A stretch of 64,000 nt of DNA from Salipiger bermudensis (lineage in GTDB: Bacteria; Pseudomonadota; Alphaproteobacteria; Rhodobacterales; Rhodobacteraceae). The position numbers were made by a program, and so were the translations under genes. The notes under the pieces are model-generated. The model worked only from the letters and a program-made list of their open reading frames with translations. It had not been told where the DNA came from and did no database searches. This document shows positions 16,078-25,287 of this stretch, in pieces. Each line of letters starts with the position of its first letter. Within the stretch, counting starts at the first letter, position 1. Where the stretch lies: positions 434,001 to 498,000 of the forward strand of contig NZ_JAHVIA010000001.1 in NCBI RefSeq assembly GCF_019801965.1, written 5' to 3'.

Positions 16078-17034
16078 TCAGCGCCCCTGCGGCACGCCCG
16101 GCAGGGCGCAGAGCATCTCGTAGAGGAAATTCGCCGCGATCACGGCGGTGTTCCCCGCGGGATCGTAGGGCGGAGAGACCTCGACCAGATCGCAGCCCAC
16201 GAGGTTCAATCCGGCGCAGCCGCGGATGATCTCGAGCCCCTGCATGGTGGTCAGCCCGCCAACCTCGACCGTCCCGGTGCCCGGCGCGAAGGCCGGGTCG
16301 AGGCTGTCGATGTCGTAGGTCAGATAGACCGGCGCATCGCCGATCTTGCCGCGGATCTCGGCCATCAGCGGCGCCAGCGACTTGTACCAGCATTCCTCCG
16401 CCTGGATGCAGGTCCAGCCCTGCTTGCGGCCCCAGTCGAAATCATCCGCCGCATAGCCGGTGCCGCGCAGGCCGATCTGGAACACCTTGTCGTTGATCAG
16501 GCAGCCATCCTCCCAGGCCCGGCGGAACGGGCAGCCATGCGCGACGGTCTCGCCGAACATCTCCTCGTTGGTGTCGGAATGCGCATCCACGTGGATCAGC
16601 GCGACGGGGCCGTGGCGCTCCTTGATCGCACGCAGGATCGGCCAGGTCAGCGTGTGATCGCCGCCAAGCGTCAGCGGGATCGCGCCTTGGGAGAGGATGC
16701 CGCGGTAATGCTTGGTGATGATGTCGACGGATTTCTTCAAATCGAAGAGGTTGATCGGCACGTCGCCGATATCGGCCACCTGCAGGTGCTCGAAGGGGGC
16801 GGCGCCGGTGGCCATGTTGTAGGGCCGGATCATCCGGCTCTCGTCGCGGATCTGGCGCGGGCCAAGCCGGGTGCCGGGGCGGTTCGAGGTGCCGATATCC
16901 ATCGGGATGCCAATGAAACAGGCGTCGAGCCCCGCGGCGGTCTCGGCGGCGGGCAGCCGCATCATGGTGGCGGGGCCGCCGGTGCGGGGCATCTGGTTGC
17001 CCCCGAGGGGCTGGTTCAGGCTGCGCTCGGTCAA
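16078..17034 (-). CDS. speB: Agmatinase-family ureohydrolase
   Basis: A 318-residue arginase/agmatinase-fold enzyme with all binuclear-metal ligands: GGDHT (124-128), HVDAHSDT (His148, Asp150, His152, Asp154) and DIDSLDPAFAPG (Asp241, Asp243). Such enzymes release urea from a guanidino substrate (agmatine, guanidinobutyrate or guanidine). The start is TTG at 17034, with AAGGAG six bases upstream; no ATG in frame gives a better site. It is the last gene of an operon with a polyamine-type ABC importer and an MBL-fold hydrolase, so the substrate is probably an imported guanidino compound. Which one cannot be read from sequence. Confidence 0.88.
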   Translation of the reverse strand: MTERSLNQPLGGNQMPRTGGPATMMRLPAAETAAGLDACFIGIPMDIGTSNRPGTRLGPRQIRDESRMIRPYNMATGAAPFEHLQVADIGDVPINLFDLKKSVDIITKHYRGILSQGAIPLTLGGDHTLTWPILRAIKERHGPVALIHVDAHSDTNEEMFGETVAHGCPFRRAWEDGCLINDKVFQIGLRGTGYAADDFDWGRKQGWTCIQAEECWYKSLAPLMAEIRGKIGDAPVYLTYDIDSLDPAFAPGTGTVEVGGLTTMQGLEIIRGCAGLNLVGCDLVEVSPPYDPAGNTAVIAANFLYEMLCALPGVPQGR

Positions 17035-17095
17035 CGCATTCTCCTTGCTTGTCGGGCCGGCGCCTTGCCTGCCCGTGGGTGTTCTCAGGGCGCGC

Positions 17096-17824
17096 TCAGA
17101 GGCCCTTCTCGCGCAGCCAGCCGGTGACGATCTCGCGCAGGCGCTCGCCCGAGAAGGACGGGAAATGGCCGCCATGCACCACCCGCACCGGCAGCTCTGC
17201 CAAGCGGCGCATCGAGCGCACGTAGGCTTCGGCATCGGCGTGATAGGCATCCTCGATCAGCGGCCCGTCATAGACGATATCGCCCGAGATCAGCACGCCC
17301 GAGGCGGCCTCCCAGAGCGCGATGCCGCCGGGGCTGTGGCCCGGCGTGTGGATGACCTCGAAGCGGCGGTCACCGAGATCGATCATGTCGCCATCCTCCA
17401 AGAGCCGCGTTGCCGGCGCGCCCTTCACCGCATAGCTGGTCGAGCTGTAGGGGACGTCGGGAAGCGCGTCGAAGATCTCGTCGGTGACGTAGGGATCGGC
17501 CAGCGTGCTGGCGCGGGTCGGGTTGGCGAGGATTTCAGCCTCGGCGGAATGACAGAGCCGGCAGGGAAACTCGTGATGGCAGCCGATATGGTCGAAATGG
17601 GTATGGCTCGCCACCGCGTCGAGCGGACGCTCGGAGACCAGCGGCACCCACTCACGCAGGGACACCACCCCCATGCCGCTGTCGACCATCAGGTCGCGGT
17701 CGCGGCCGCGCACGTGCCAGATGTTGCAGCGGTAGAACTCCTGGATGTAGGGCTCGTCGATCCAGGTGATGCCGTCGTCGAGCTTGCGCTGGCGATACCA
17801 GTCCTTGGGCGGGATGCGGGTCAT
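17096..17824 (-). CDS. MBL-fold metallo-hydrolase
   Basis: A 242-residue metallo-beta-lactamase-fold protein with the metal motif SHTHFDHIG (His74, His76, Asp78, His79), later HTPGHSPGG, GD in SGDIVYDG and a C-terminal VVHGGHFPSF. No signal peptide, so it is cytoplasmic. It overlaps the stop of the upstream ABC ATPase by 4 nt (ATGA) and lies 61 bp before speB, which ties it to the same pathway. The precise reaction is unknown; a thioester, lactone or amide hydrolase role in breakdown of the imported compound is possible. Confidence 0.85.
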   Translation of the reverse strand: MTRIPPKDWYRQRKLDDGITWIDEPYIQEFYRCNIWHVRGRDRDLMVDSGMGVVSLREWVPLVSERPLDAVASHTHFDHIGCHHEFPCRLCHSAEAEILANPTRASTLADPYVTDEIFDALPDVPYSSTSYAVKGAPATRLLEDGDMIDLGDRRFEVIHTPGHSPGGIALWEAASGVLISGDIVYDGPLIEDAYHADAEAYVRSMRRLAELPVRVVHGGHFPSFSGERLREIVTGWLREKGL

Positions 17825-18846
17825 GCGGCCTCCGGGGCGAGAACCACCGGGTTGCGCCCGAAGAGCTCGACCTCCTCGCCGAAGCCCGGGTGCGCGCCCT
17901 GCGGCAAGTGCGCGGTGAGCAGCATGTCGGGCGCGGCGAGCGGGCGGAAATGGCAGCGGTGATAGGAGCCGTAGAACGCCGCCTCGACCAGCGTGGCGCG
18001 GCCGAGGCTGAAGCCCTCCGCAAGGCCGAGGCTCTCGGGGCGCAGGCAGAGCATCCCCTTGGCGGGCGCGATGGCAAGCGGCCCGAGCGGCGAGTTGACG
18101 CCGCTGCCGGACGGCGTCACCGGCACGCGGTTGGTCTCGCCCATGAAATCGGCCGAAAACATCGTGCGGGGCCGCAGGTAGACCTCCTCCGGCGTGCCGC
18201 AATGCTCGACCTTGCCGTGGTTCATCACCACGATGCGATCGGCGATGGCCATGGCCTCTTCCTGATCGTGAGTGACATGCACGAAGGTGGTGCCGACGCG
18301 GCGCTGGATCGCCTTCAGCTCCTCCTGCATCTGCCGCCGCAGCTTCAGGTCGAGCGCGCCGAGCGGCTCGTCGAGCAGCAGCACATCCGGCTCCACCGCG
18401 AGCGCCCGGGCCAGCGCCACGCGTTGCCGCTGCCCGCCGGAAAGCTCGTGCGGACGGCGCGCCGCCTTGTCGGCCAGCCCCACCATCTCGAGCATCTCCA
18501 GCGCCTTGGCGTTGCGCGCGGCGCGCCCGACGCCGCGCATGCGCAGGCCGAACCCCACGTTGTCGCGCAGCGACATGTGCGGGAAGAGCGCGTAATCCTG
18601 GAACATCGTGGTGGTGGGACGGTCCTTGGGCGCCACGTGGGTCATGTCGCGCCCGCCGATCAGCACCTGCCCTTCCGAAGGCGTGAGGAAGCCGCCGATG
18701 ATCGACAAGAGCGTGGTCTTGCCGCAACCAGACGGCCCAAGCAGCACGATGAACTCGCCCGCCGCGATCTGCAGATCGACCCGGTGCAGCGCGGTGAAGC
18801 TGTTGAACCGGTGCTCGACGGCCTTGATGTGAACATCCGCGGTCAT
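17821..18846 (-). CDS. ABC transporter ATP-binding protein, spermidine/putrescine type (PotA-like)
   Basis: A 341-residue ATPase with Walker A GPSGCGKTT (37-45), Q-loop FQDYALFPHMS, signature LSGGQRQR, Walker B VLLLDEPLGALD and H-loop HVTHDQEEA. A C-terminal TOBE-type regulatory domain begins near residue 240 (GETNRVPV). It powers the importer encoded by the next three genes upstream. Start ATG at 18846 overlaps the permease stop (ATGA), and its own stop overlaps the MBL-fold gene, so the whole operon is coupled. Confidence 0.93.
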   Translation of the reverse strand: MTADVHIKAVEHRFNSFTALHRVDLQIAAGEFIVLLGPSGCGKTTLLSIIGGFLTPSEGQVLIGGRDMTHVAPKDRPTTTMFQDYALFPHMSLRDNVGFGLRMRGVGRAARNAKALEMLEMVGLADKAARRPHELSGGQRQRVALARALAVEPDVLLLDEPLGALDLKLRRQMQEELKAIQRRVGTTFVHVTHDQEEAMAIADRIVVMNHGKVEHCGTPEEVYLRPRTMFSADFMGETNRVPVTPSGSGVNSPLGPLAIAPAKGMLCLRPESLGLAEGFSLGRATLVEAAFYGSYHRCHFRPLAAPDMLLTAHLPQGAHPGFGEEVELFGRNPVVLAPEAA

Positions 18847-19613
18847 TTCGATCCCTTCCGGAAAAGCGTAAGTTCGAGCGCCACCACCACGATGACCGAG
18901 ACAAGGAAGACCAGCGATCCCACCGCGTTGGTGGCGGGCGACAGGCCCGAGCGCAGCATCGACCAGATCTCGACCGGCAGGGTGACATCGAAGCGGGTCA
19001 GCAGGAAGGCGATGATGAACTCGTCCCAGCTGAAGGTGAATGCGAGGAAGAATGCGGCGGCCAGCCCCGGGGTCAGCATCGGCGCGGCGACGAACCACAG
19101 CACCTGCCACTCCTTCGCGCCGAGATCGCGCGCCGCTTTCAGCGCGCTCTTCTGGTGCTCGCCGATGGCGGCGTAGAGGATGGCGAAGCAGAGCGGCAGG
19201 TTAATCACCACGTGGCCAATGCCGGTGGCCAGCAGCGAGGGCCGGATCCCCACCTTGTTGAACATCTGCAAGAGCCCCAGCGCGATGATCAGGTAGCTCA
19301 CGGTCATCGGCGCGATCAGCAGCCCGCGCATCACCACCGTGCCCGGCAGCAACACGCGGGCGAGGCCGGAGGCCGCGAGAAAGCCCAGCACCAGCGCCAC
19401 CAGCGACGACAGCAGCGCCACGATCAGCGAATTGCCTAGCGCCTCCATCAGCGCCCGGTCGGTGAGGATCTCCCGATACCAGTCGAGCGTCGCGCCCTTG
19501 AAGGGCGGCACCGGCAGGCGTCCGTCCTGGAAGGAGAAGATCACCAGCGTCACCACCGGCAGCAGGATGAAGGCGAAGAGCGCCAGCAGGTAGGCCCAGG
19601 AAAGAATGCGCAT
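18843..19613 (-). CDS. ABC transporter permease, PotC-like
   Basis: A 256-residue inner-membrane permease with six predicted TM helices and the cytoplasmic EAA loop (around ARDLGAKEWQVLWFVAAPML). The layout (MRILSWAYLLALFAFILLP, SWDEFIIAFLL near the end) is that of PotC/PotI. It pairs with the PotB-like permease immediately upstream; the upstream stop and this start share one base (TGATG). Confidence 0.92.
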   Translation of the reverse strand: MRILSWAYLLALFAFILLPVVTLVIFSFQDGRLPVPPFKGATLDWYREILTDRALMEALGNSLIVALLSSLVALVLGFLAASGLARVLLPGTVVMRGLLIAPMTVSYLIIALGLLQMFNKVGIRPSLLATGIGHVVINLPLCFAILYAAIGEHQKSALKAARDLGAKEWQVLWFVAAPMLTPGLAAAFFLAFTFSWDEFIIAFLLTRFDVTLPVEIWSMLRSGLSPATNAVGSLVFLVSVIVVVALELTLFRKGSK

Positions 19614-20467
19614 CAAAGCCGCTCCATCTTGAGCCAGCGGGCGCAGCCGGCATAGGCCAGCGTCACGATCACCATGAGCACCACCGAGAGCGCCGAGGCC
19701 ATGGGGAAATCCCCCCGCCGCCCGAGCTGCAGCATGATCAACTGCGGCAGGCTGAGCTCGTTGTTGCCGCCAAGGATCTGCGGCGTGATGTAATCGCCGA
19801 TGCAGAGCACGAAGGTCAGGAAGGCGCCGGTCATCACGCCGGGCAGCGTCAGCGGCAGGATCACCAGCCGGATCACCTGCCACCGCGAGGCGCCGAGGTC
19901 TTCTGCGGCGCGGGCGTAGTTGGGCGAGAGCTGGACCAGGTTGGAATAGATCGTCAGCGTCAGCAGCATGACGAAGAAATGCACGAAGCCGATGATGGTG
20001 GCGGCACGGGTCGCCATGATCTGCACCGGCTCGGCCAAGAGCCCCAGCCCCACCAGCGCGTTCATCACCACGCCCTTCTCGCCCAGCACCAGCGCCCAGG
20101 AATAGGAGCGCACCACGTAAGAGGTCCAGAACGGCAGCACCGCAAGCAAGAGCGCAATGCGCCGCCAACGCGGCGGTACCCGCGTGGCGATGATCCAGGC
20201 CAGCGGCCAGGCGAGGAGCACCGAGATCAGGGTCACCACGACGGTGATCTCCAGCGACACGAAGATGCCCCGGCGCAGCGACGGATCGGTGAAGATCTTC
20301 AGGTAGTTGCCGAGGTCATGCCCCTGCACGATGTCGCGCCCCTCCATATGGGCGAGGCTCATCATCACCATCGCCGCAAAGGGCACCACGAAGAACGCCA
20401 GCGTCCACAGCAGCGCGGGAGCGACCAAGGCCGCTCCCTGCTGTCTTTCCTGTCTCTCGATGCTCAT
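19613..20467 (-). CDS. ABC transporter permease, PotB-like
   Basis: A 284-residue inner-membrane permease with six predicted TM helices. The EAA-loop sequence AEDLGASRWQVIRLVILPL is followed by LCIGDYITPQILGG, which is typical of PotB/PotH. Start ATG at 20467, 9 bp after the binding-protein gene. Confidence 0.92.
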   Translation of the reverse strand: MSIERQERQQGAALVAPALLWTLAFFVVPFAAMVMMSLAHMEGRDIVQGHDLGNYLKIFTDPSLRRGIFVSLEITVVVTLISVLLAWPLAWIIATRVPPRWRRIALLLAVLPFWTSYVVRSYSWALVLGEKGVVMNALVGLGLLAEPVQIMATRAATIIGFVHFFVMLLTLTIYSNLVQLSPNYARAAEDLGASRWQVIRLVILPLTLPGVMTGAFLTFVLCIGDYITPQILGGNNELSLPQLIMLQLGRRGDFPMASALSVVLMVIVTLAYAGCARWLKMERL

Positions 20468-20476
20468 GGCCTTGCC

Positions 20477-21526
20477 TTAGTTCTGGAGCATGTCGGTCCA
20501 GAGGTCCTGCATCGCCGTGTCGGTCTCGGCATCGGGCACCGGGTAGAGCTGGGCGCGGGCGAGGTAATCGGCCTGATCGTCCCAGCGCAGGATCGCCTTC
20601 TGCTCGTCGCTCATCACGTCGCCGGCGGCCTGGTTGGCGGGCATCCCCCAGTAGCAGGACGAGGTCGCAAGACGCGCCTGCCCCTCGGGCGAGGTCACGT
20701 ATTTGATGAACTCGAGCGCCAGCTCGGGCTTCTCGGTGCCCTCGACGATGGCCAGCGACTGCGCCCAGAGCAGGCCGCCTTCCTCGGGGATGGTCCAGTC
20801 GAGATCGGGGTTCTCGGCATTGAGCACTGCGGTCAGCCACTCGCCGCCGCCGATCAGCACGTCGACCTCGCCGGTGGCGAGCGCGGTCTGGCTGCTGACC
20901 ACGTCCGAGACCTGCTTGGAGGCGGCGCCCAGCTTCATCAGCGGCTCGCGCAGGGTCTCGAGCGCTGCGGCGTCGAGATCGGCGGTGGCGACGCCCGCCT
21001 CGAGGCCCACCAGCCCCAGCACCGGCAGGTAATAGTCATAGATGGCGATGCGGCCGTCATACTTGCCCGACCACAGCGCATCGAGACTCTCCATGTCGGC
21101 GGGATCCACCGCCGCCTTGTTGTAGGCGATGGTGTTGTAGCCAAACTTCTCGGTCACCGCGTAGGTCGTGCCATCGATCGTGGTGTGATCGGCGAGCACC
21201 GCTTCGGGGAAGTAGCTGTCGGTCGAAAGACCTTCCGTCGGCAGCGGCGCCAGCAGGCCCCGCTCCACCGCGCGGCCGACATCGACCGCGTCGATCACCA
21301 TCACGTCCCAGTCGCCGGGGCGCGATTGCTCGAGCAGGGTGAGGCCGGCGGCTGTGCCCTCGTATTCCTTCACGTTGACGCGCACGTCATGCGCTTCCTC
21401 GAACGGCTGCAGCAGCTCGGGGTCGGCATGGTCGCACCAGATCAGCGCGTTGAGATCCTCGGCCTGCGCCGTGGAGGCGAGGCCGGCCATGACGGCCAGC
21501 ACCGAGCAGGTCTGTTTGATGAGCAT
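20477..21526 (-). CDS. Extracellular solute-binding protein, PotD/PotF-like
   Basis: A 349-residue periplasmic binding protein with signal peptide (about 1-22, cleavage after AQA). The mature protein starts EDLNALIWCDHAD and has the cluster-D fold of polyamine-binding proteins (KFGYNTIAYN, LDALWSGKYDGRIAIYD, ATGEVDVLIGGGEW). It is the first gene of the importer-hydrolase-ureohydrolase operon, with AGGAGAGG upstream of the ATG. Which ligand it binds (putrescine, agmatine or another guanidino compound) is not evident. Confidence 0.9.
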   Translation of the reverse strand: MLIKQTCSVLAVMAGLASTAQAEDLNALIWCDHADPELLQPFEEAHDVRVNVKEYEGTAAGLTLLEQSRPGDWDVMVIDAVDVGRAVERGLLAPLPTEGLSTDSYFPEAVLADHTTIDGTTYAVTEKFGYNTIAYNKAAVDPADMESLDALWSGKYDGRIAIYDYYLPVLGLVGLEAGVATADLDAAALETLREPLMKLGAASKQVSDVVSSQTALATGEVDVLIGGGEWLTAVLNAENPDLDWTIPEEGGLLWAQSLAIVEGTEKPELALEFIKYVTSPEGQARLATSSCYWGMPANQAAGDVMSDEQKAILRWDDQADYLARAQLYPVPDAETDTAMQDLWTDMLQN

Positions 21527-21580
21527 TTACCCTCTCCTGTGGTTTTTGGCGGCGCTTGGCGGCCGCGTGACATAAAAAAG

Positions 21581-21610
21581 TTGAGCGCATTCATTTTTAC
21601 AGTCAATACT
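21581..21610 (+). promoter_or_regulatory. Candidate sigma-70 promoter for the TetR gene in a shared divergent region
   Basis: TTGAGC (21581-21586) and AATACT (21605-21610) are 18 nt apart, 26 bp before the TetR ATG. The 110-bp region is AT-rich against its neighbours and must hold both divergent promoters. The TetR operator should be here, although no clean palindrome was recognised. Confidence 0.4.
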
Positions 21611-21636
21611 AATTTTGAAGACCAACAGGAGCGCTC

Positions 21637-22278
21637 ATGGCCGGACTTCGCGAAAGACAGAAAGCGAAACGCAATCGCGCCATTCTGGAAGCGGCAAGCA
21701 CGCTTTTTAAGCAGAACGGGTACGAGGCGGCCCGGATCGAGGCCATCGCCGAGAGCGCCGAGGTCTCGGTGGGGACGCTCTACAACTACTACGCCCACAA
21801 GGCCGACCTGCTGCTGGCCATCGTGTCGATGGAGGTCGAGGAGGTGTTGCATCAGGGCGAAAGCGTGGTCACCGCCCCGCCCGGCAGCGCACGGGAGGCG
21901 ATCTGCGCCCTGATCGCGACCTATTACGATCACTCGCTGGTCTACCTGACCAAGGAAATGTGGCGCACGGCGATGGCGTTCTCGATCCAGAGCGCCGACA
22001 CCAAGTTCTCACGCCGGTATCACGCGCTTGATCAGGCGCTCTCGGAGCAGGTGGTGGCGCTGATGCAGCGGTTGCAGGGCGACGGGCTGATCGATGAGGC
22101 GGCAGACGCGCGGGCTCTTGGCGAGGTGATCTTCCTCGCGCTGAACGGGCTTTTCACCCTCTACACGGTGTCGGAGGACATGAGCCTCGACGCGCTGAAG
22201 GCGGCAATGTTCCACAAGGTGGCGGCGCTGACGGAGCTGGTGGCGGTGCCGGAGCTGCCGGAGGAAGCGGTGCGCTAA
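21637..22278 (+). CDS. TetR/AcrR-family transcriptional regulator
   Basis: A 213-residue regulator. The N-terminal HTH (about residues 5-55) reads KRNRAILEAASTLFKQNGYEAARIEAIAESAEVSVGTLYNYY in essence, the classic TetR DNA-binding helix set; the remainder is the helical ligand-binding domain. It is divergent from the polyamine-type transporter/ureohydrolase operon with 110 bp between starts, so it most likely represses that operon and itself until a guanidino or polyamine ligand binds. CAGGAG lies 5 nt before the ATG. Confidence 0.92.
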   Translation: MAGLRERQKAKRNRAILEAASTLFKQNGYEAARIEAIAESAEVSVGTLYNYYAHKADLLLAIVSMEVEEVLHQGESVVTAPPGSAREAICALIATYYDHSLVYLTKEMWRTAMAFSIQSADTKFSRRYHALDQALSEQVVALMQRLQGDGLIDEAADARALGEVIFLALNGLFTLYTVSEDMSLDALKAAMFHKVAALTELVAVPELPEEAVR

Positions 22279-22316
22279 AGGCCCCTGCCCTGCTTGCACG
22301 CTCGAACTGAGCGCAA

Positions 22317-22458
22317 GCCGCGCCATCGCCGGCCCGCGGGATGGGGATCCGTCGCTCAGAACCTCTCGATTTATCCCGGCCAGATCCGAAGGACCTCGAC
22401 ACAAAGCGCCAACGTCACCAAATCGCCAGCCCGGGGGGCGGGCCGGCGATGGCGCGGC
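22317..22458. repeat. 142-bp element bounded by 21-bp perfect inverted repeats
   Basis: The left arm (22317-22337) and right arm (22438-22458) are exact reverse complements over 21 bp and enclose 100 bp of non-coding sequence. It lies between the convergent stops of the TetR and oppDF genes. There is no transposase and no obvious target-site duplication. It could be a MITE remnant or a large RNA stem at the shared 3' end. Confidence 0.6.
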
Positions 22459-22540
22459 GCCCTTCGGCCTTGATTCCGCGCGAGGGTACCGATCGACCGT
22501 CTATAGGCGAAGACCCCGCCTCTCGACGAGGCCTCTGATC

Positions 22541-24349
22541 TCAGCCAGCAGCCCGCCCCAGCAGCCGCTCGAGCGGGTCGTGCTCGGCCACCAGATGCCC
22601 GCCGCCCACATCATCCAGGCGCGGCACGTAGACCGCCGCCTCGCCGTCCTTCAGCCGCGACGGCAGGAAGCGCAGCGCGGCGCGGGGATCGAGTGGCGAG
22701 GGCAGCTCACCGGGGATGCGGATCCGGGCCCGCGCCCGCTCGGCCTCGGGATCGGGGATCGGCACCGCAGAGATCAGCGCCTGCGTATAGGGATGGCGCG
22801 GCGCATCGCAGATCGTACCGGCATCGCCCAGCTCGACGACGCGCCCGAGATAGAGCACCATAATCCGGTTCGAGATCGCCCGTACCACCGACAGGTCGTG
22901 GCTGATGAACAGCATCGACATGCCGAACTCCGCCTGCAGCTCCTTCAGAAGCTGCACGATCTGCGCCTGGATCGAGACGTCGAGCGCGCTCACTGCCTCG
23001 TCGCAGATGATCAGCCGCGGCTTGGTGATCATCGCCCGCGCTATGCCCACCCGCTGGTTCTGGCCGCCCGAGAGCTCGTGCGGGTAGCGGTTGTACATGA
23101 TCGGATCGAGCCCGACCCGCTGCATCATCGCCACCACCGCCTCGCGGCGCTCGCGCCCGGTCATCTCGGGGCGGTGGGTCTTGAGCGGCTCGGCGATGGA
23201 ATCGGAGATCGTCAGACGTGGATCGAGGCTCGCCAGCGGATCCTGAAACACGATCTGCAGATCCTTGCGCTCGCGTGTCAGCGCCTTGCGGTCCATCTTG
23301 TTCAAGGGCTTGCCGAGCCACGAGACCGCGCCCGCAGAAGGCTCGATCAGCTGCAGCACGGCGCGCGCCAGCGTGGACTTGCCACAGCCCGATTCGCCCA
23401 CGATGCCCAGCGTCTCGCCCTCGCGCAGCGAGAAGCTCACGCCGTTGACCGCCTTCAGCGGCACCTTGCGCCCGAACAGCCCGCCCTTCTGCTGGATGTC
23501 GAAATGCACCTTCAGATCCTGCACATCGAGGATCGTCTTTCCGCTCACCTGCCCCGGCGCGTCGCCGGCATCGATGCGCGGCATCGCGGCCAGAAGCTTG
23601 CGGGTGTACTCGTGCTCGGGCGCGGCAAAGATGCGCTCCACCGGCCCCTCCTCGACGAAGGCGCCCTTGCGCATGACCTTCACCCGGTCGCACATCCGCG
23701 CCACCACGCCCATGTCGTGGGTGATCAGCGCAATCGCCGTGCCCAGCTCGTGCTGAAGCCGCGCCATCAGGTCGAGCACCTCGGCCTGCACCGTCACGTC
23801 GAGCGCGGTGGTCGGCTCGTCGGCGATCAGCAGCTTGGGCTCGCAGAGCATCGCCTGCGCGATCATCACCCGCTGGCGCATCCCGCCCGAGAGCTCGTGC
23901 GGATACTGGTCGAGCCGTCGCTCCGCCTCGGGGATCTGCACCCGGTTCAGCCAGTCGAGGCAGTGTGCCCGCGCCTCCGCCCCGCGCAGCCCCTTGTGGA
24001 CCCGCAGCACCTCGGCCATCTGCGCGCCGATCTTGAGATGCGGCGTCAGCGCGGTGAGCGGATCCTGGAAGATCATGCCCACATCCGCCCCGCGGATTGC
24101 GTTGAGCTTGCCGATGGGCAGGTTGAGGATCTCCTTGCCGGCAAGCTGAACGGAGCCGGTGGCGCGCCCGTTGGGCGGCATCAGCCCCATCGCGGCCATG
24201 AAGCTCTGGCTCTTGCCCGAGCCGCTCTCACCGACGATGCCGAGGCATTCACCCGGCGCGATGTCGAAGGAGACGCCCTTCACGGCGTCGATTTTGCCAT
24301 CGGGCGTGTCGAAGGAGACCTTGAGGTCTTTTACGGAAAGAACGGTCAT
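22541..24349 (-). CDS. Fused oligopeptide/dipeptide ABC ATPase (OppD-OppF type)
   Basis: A 602-residue protein with two complete ABC domains. The first (about 1-265) has Walker A GESGSGKS, signature LSGGMRQR and Walker [13 protein letters not shown]. The second (about 280-555) has [17 protein letters not shown] and [12 protein letters not shown]. Single-chain DF ATPases are common in alphaproteobacteria. The C-terminal tail ([20 protein letters not shown]) lacks the Cys cluster seen after the PSPL motif in many OppD/OppF proteins. It is the last gene of the opp-like operon, one base after the permease gene. Confidence 0.94.
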   Translation of the reverse strand: MTVLSVKDLKVSFDTPDGKIDAVKGVSFDIAPGECLGIVGESGSGKSQSFMAAMGLMPPNGRATGSVQLAGKEILNLPIGKLNAIRGADVGMIFQDPLTALTPHLKIGAQMAEVLRVHKGLRGAEARAHCLDWLNRVQIPEAERRLDQYPHELSGGMRQRVMIAQAMLCEPKLLIADEPTTALDVTVQAEVLDLMARLQHELGTAIALITHDMGVVARMCDRVKVMRKGAFVEEGPVERIFAAPEHEYTRKLLAAMPRIDAGDAPGQVSGKTILDVQDLKVHFDIQQKGGLFGRKVPLKAVNGVSFSLREGETLGIVGESGCGKSTLARAVLQLIEPSAGAVSWLGKPLNKMDRKALTRERKDLQIVFQDPLASLDPRLTISDSIAEPLKTHRPEMTGRERREAVVAMMQRVGLDPIMYNRYPHELSGGQNQRVGIARAMITKPRLIICDEAVSALDVSIQAQIVQLLKELQAEFGMSMLFISHDLSVVRAISNRIMVLYLGRVVELGDAGTICDAPRHPYTQALISAVPIPDPEAERARARIRIPGELPSPLDPRAALRFLPSRLKDGEAAVYVPRLDDVGGGHLVAEHDPLERLLGRAAG

Positions 24350-24350
24350 G

Positions 24351-25286
24351 TCAGCGATCCTTCGGGTCGAGCGCGTCGCGCAGGCCGTCGCCCACGAAGA
24401 ACATCGCGATGATCAGCGCGACGTAGAAGAAGAGCGGGAAGAGCAGCTGCCAGAGCGTGCCGTAGGCCATCGTCCCCGCCCCTTCGGCGATCAGCCGGCC
24501 AAGCGAGGTGTTGGGCTCGGAGATGCCGAGGCCGAGGAAGGAGATGAAGGACTCTGCGAGGATCATCTCGGGCACCAGCAGCGAGGCGTAGACGATCACC
24601 ACGCCGGCGAGGTTGGGCAGGATGTGGCGCCAGATGATGGTCCCTTCCGAGACGCCCGTCGCACGGGCCGCCTCGATGAACTCCCGGCTCTTCAGCGCCA
24701 GCGTCTGGCCGCGCACGATGCGGCTCATGGTCAGCCACGAGACCGCGCCGAGCCCGAGGAACAGCGCCGTGAAGCTGCGCCCCGCGACCACGAGGATCAG
24801 GATCAGGACCAGCGTCAGCGGGATCGCCAGCAGGATGTCGACGAAGCGCATCATGATGCTGTCGAGCTTGCCGCCGTAATAGCCCGCCACGACGCCCCAG
24901 AAGGTGCCGACAAGCAGCGCCATCGCGGCGCCGATCAGCCCCACCAGAAGCGAGGTCCGTGTGGCCTGGATGGTGCGGGCGAAAAGATCGCGGCCAAGGT
25001 CGTCGACGCCGAAATAGTGCCCGGTCTCGAGCGACGGGCCGCCCATGCCCTTCACGTCGCCCATCACGACCCAGTCGATCTCCTCATTCGACCATTGCGA
25101 GAAGAACGGCCCGAAGATCACGAAGCAGACGATCAGCAGGAGGATCAGGAGGCTCGCCATGGCGGCCTTGTTGCGCAGGAAGCGGTTGAGCGCGTCGCGA
25201 AACAGCGACCGGCCCCGCACGGCGGTGAAATCGGTGATCTCGTCCGCCAGCGCCGCGGCTTTGGGGGAAGTTCCGAAGAATGCCAT
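24351..25286 (-). CDS. Oligopeptide/dipeptide ABC permease (OppC/DppC-like)
   Basis: A 311-residue permease with an N-terminal OppC-N segment ([18 protein letters not shown]) and the motif [16 protein letters not shown]. Six TM helices in total surround the EAA loop around [20 protein letters not shown]. The ATG at 25286 is chosen because it gives the family N-terminus (MAFFGTSPK); an in-frame extension to 25319 overlaps the upstream gene. It starts 1 bp after the OppB-like stop. Confidence 0.94.
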   Translation of the reverse strand: MAFFGTSPKAAALADEITDFTAVRGRSLFRDALNRFLRNKAAMASLLILLLIVCFVIFGPFFSQWSNEEIDWVVMGDVKGMGGPSLETGHYFGVDDLGRDLFARTIQATRTSLLVGLIGAAMALLVGTFWGVVAGYYGGKLDSIMMRFVDILLAIPLTLVLILILVVAGRSFTALFLGLGAVSWLTMSRIVRGQTLALKSREFIEAARATGVSEGTIIWRHILPNLAGVVIVYASLLVPEMILAESFISFLGLGISEPNTSLGRLIAEGAGTMAYGTLWQLLFPLFFYVALIIAMFFVGDGLRDALDPKDR

Positions 25287-25287
25287 G

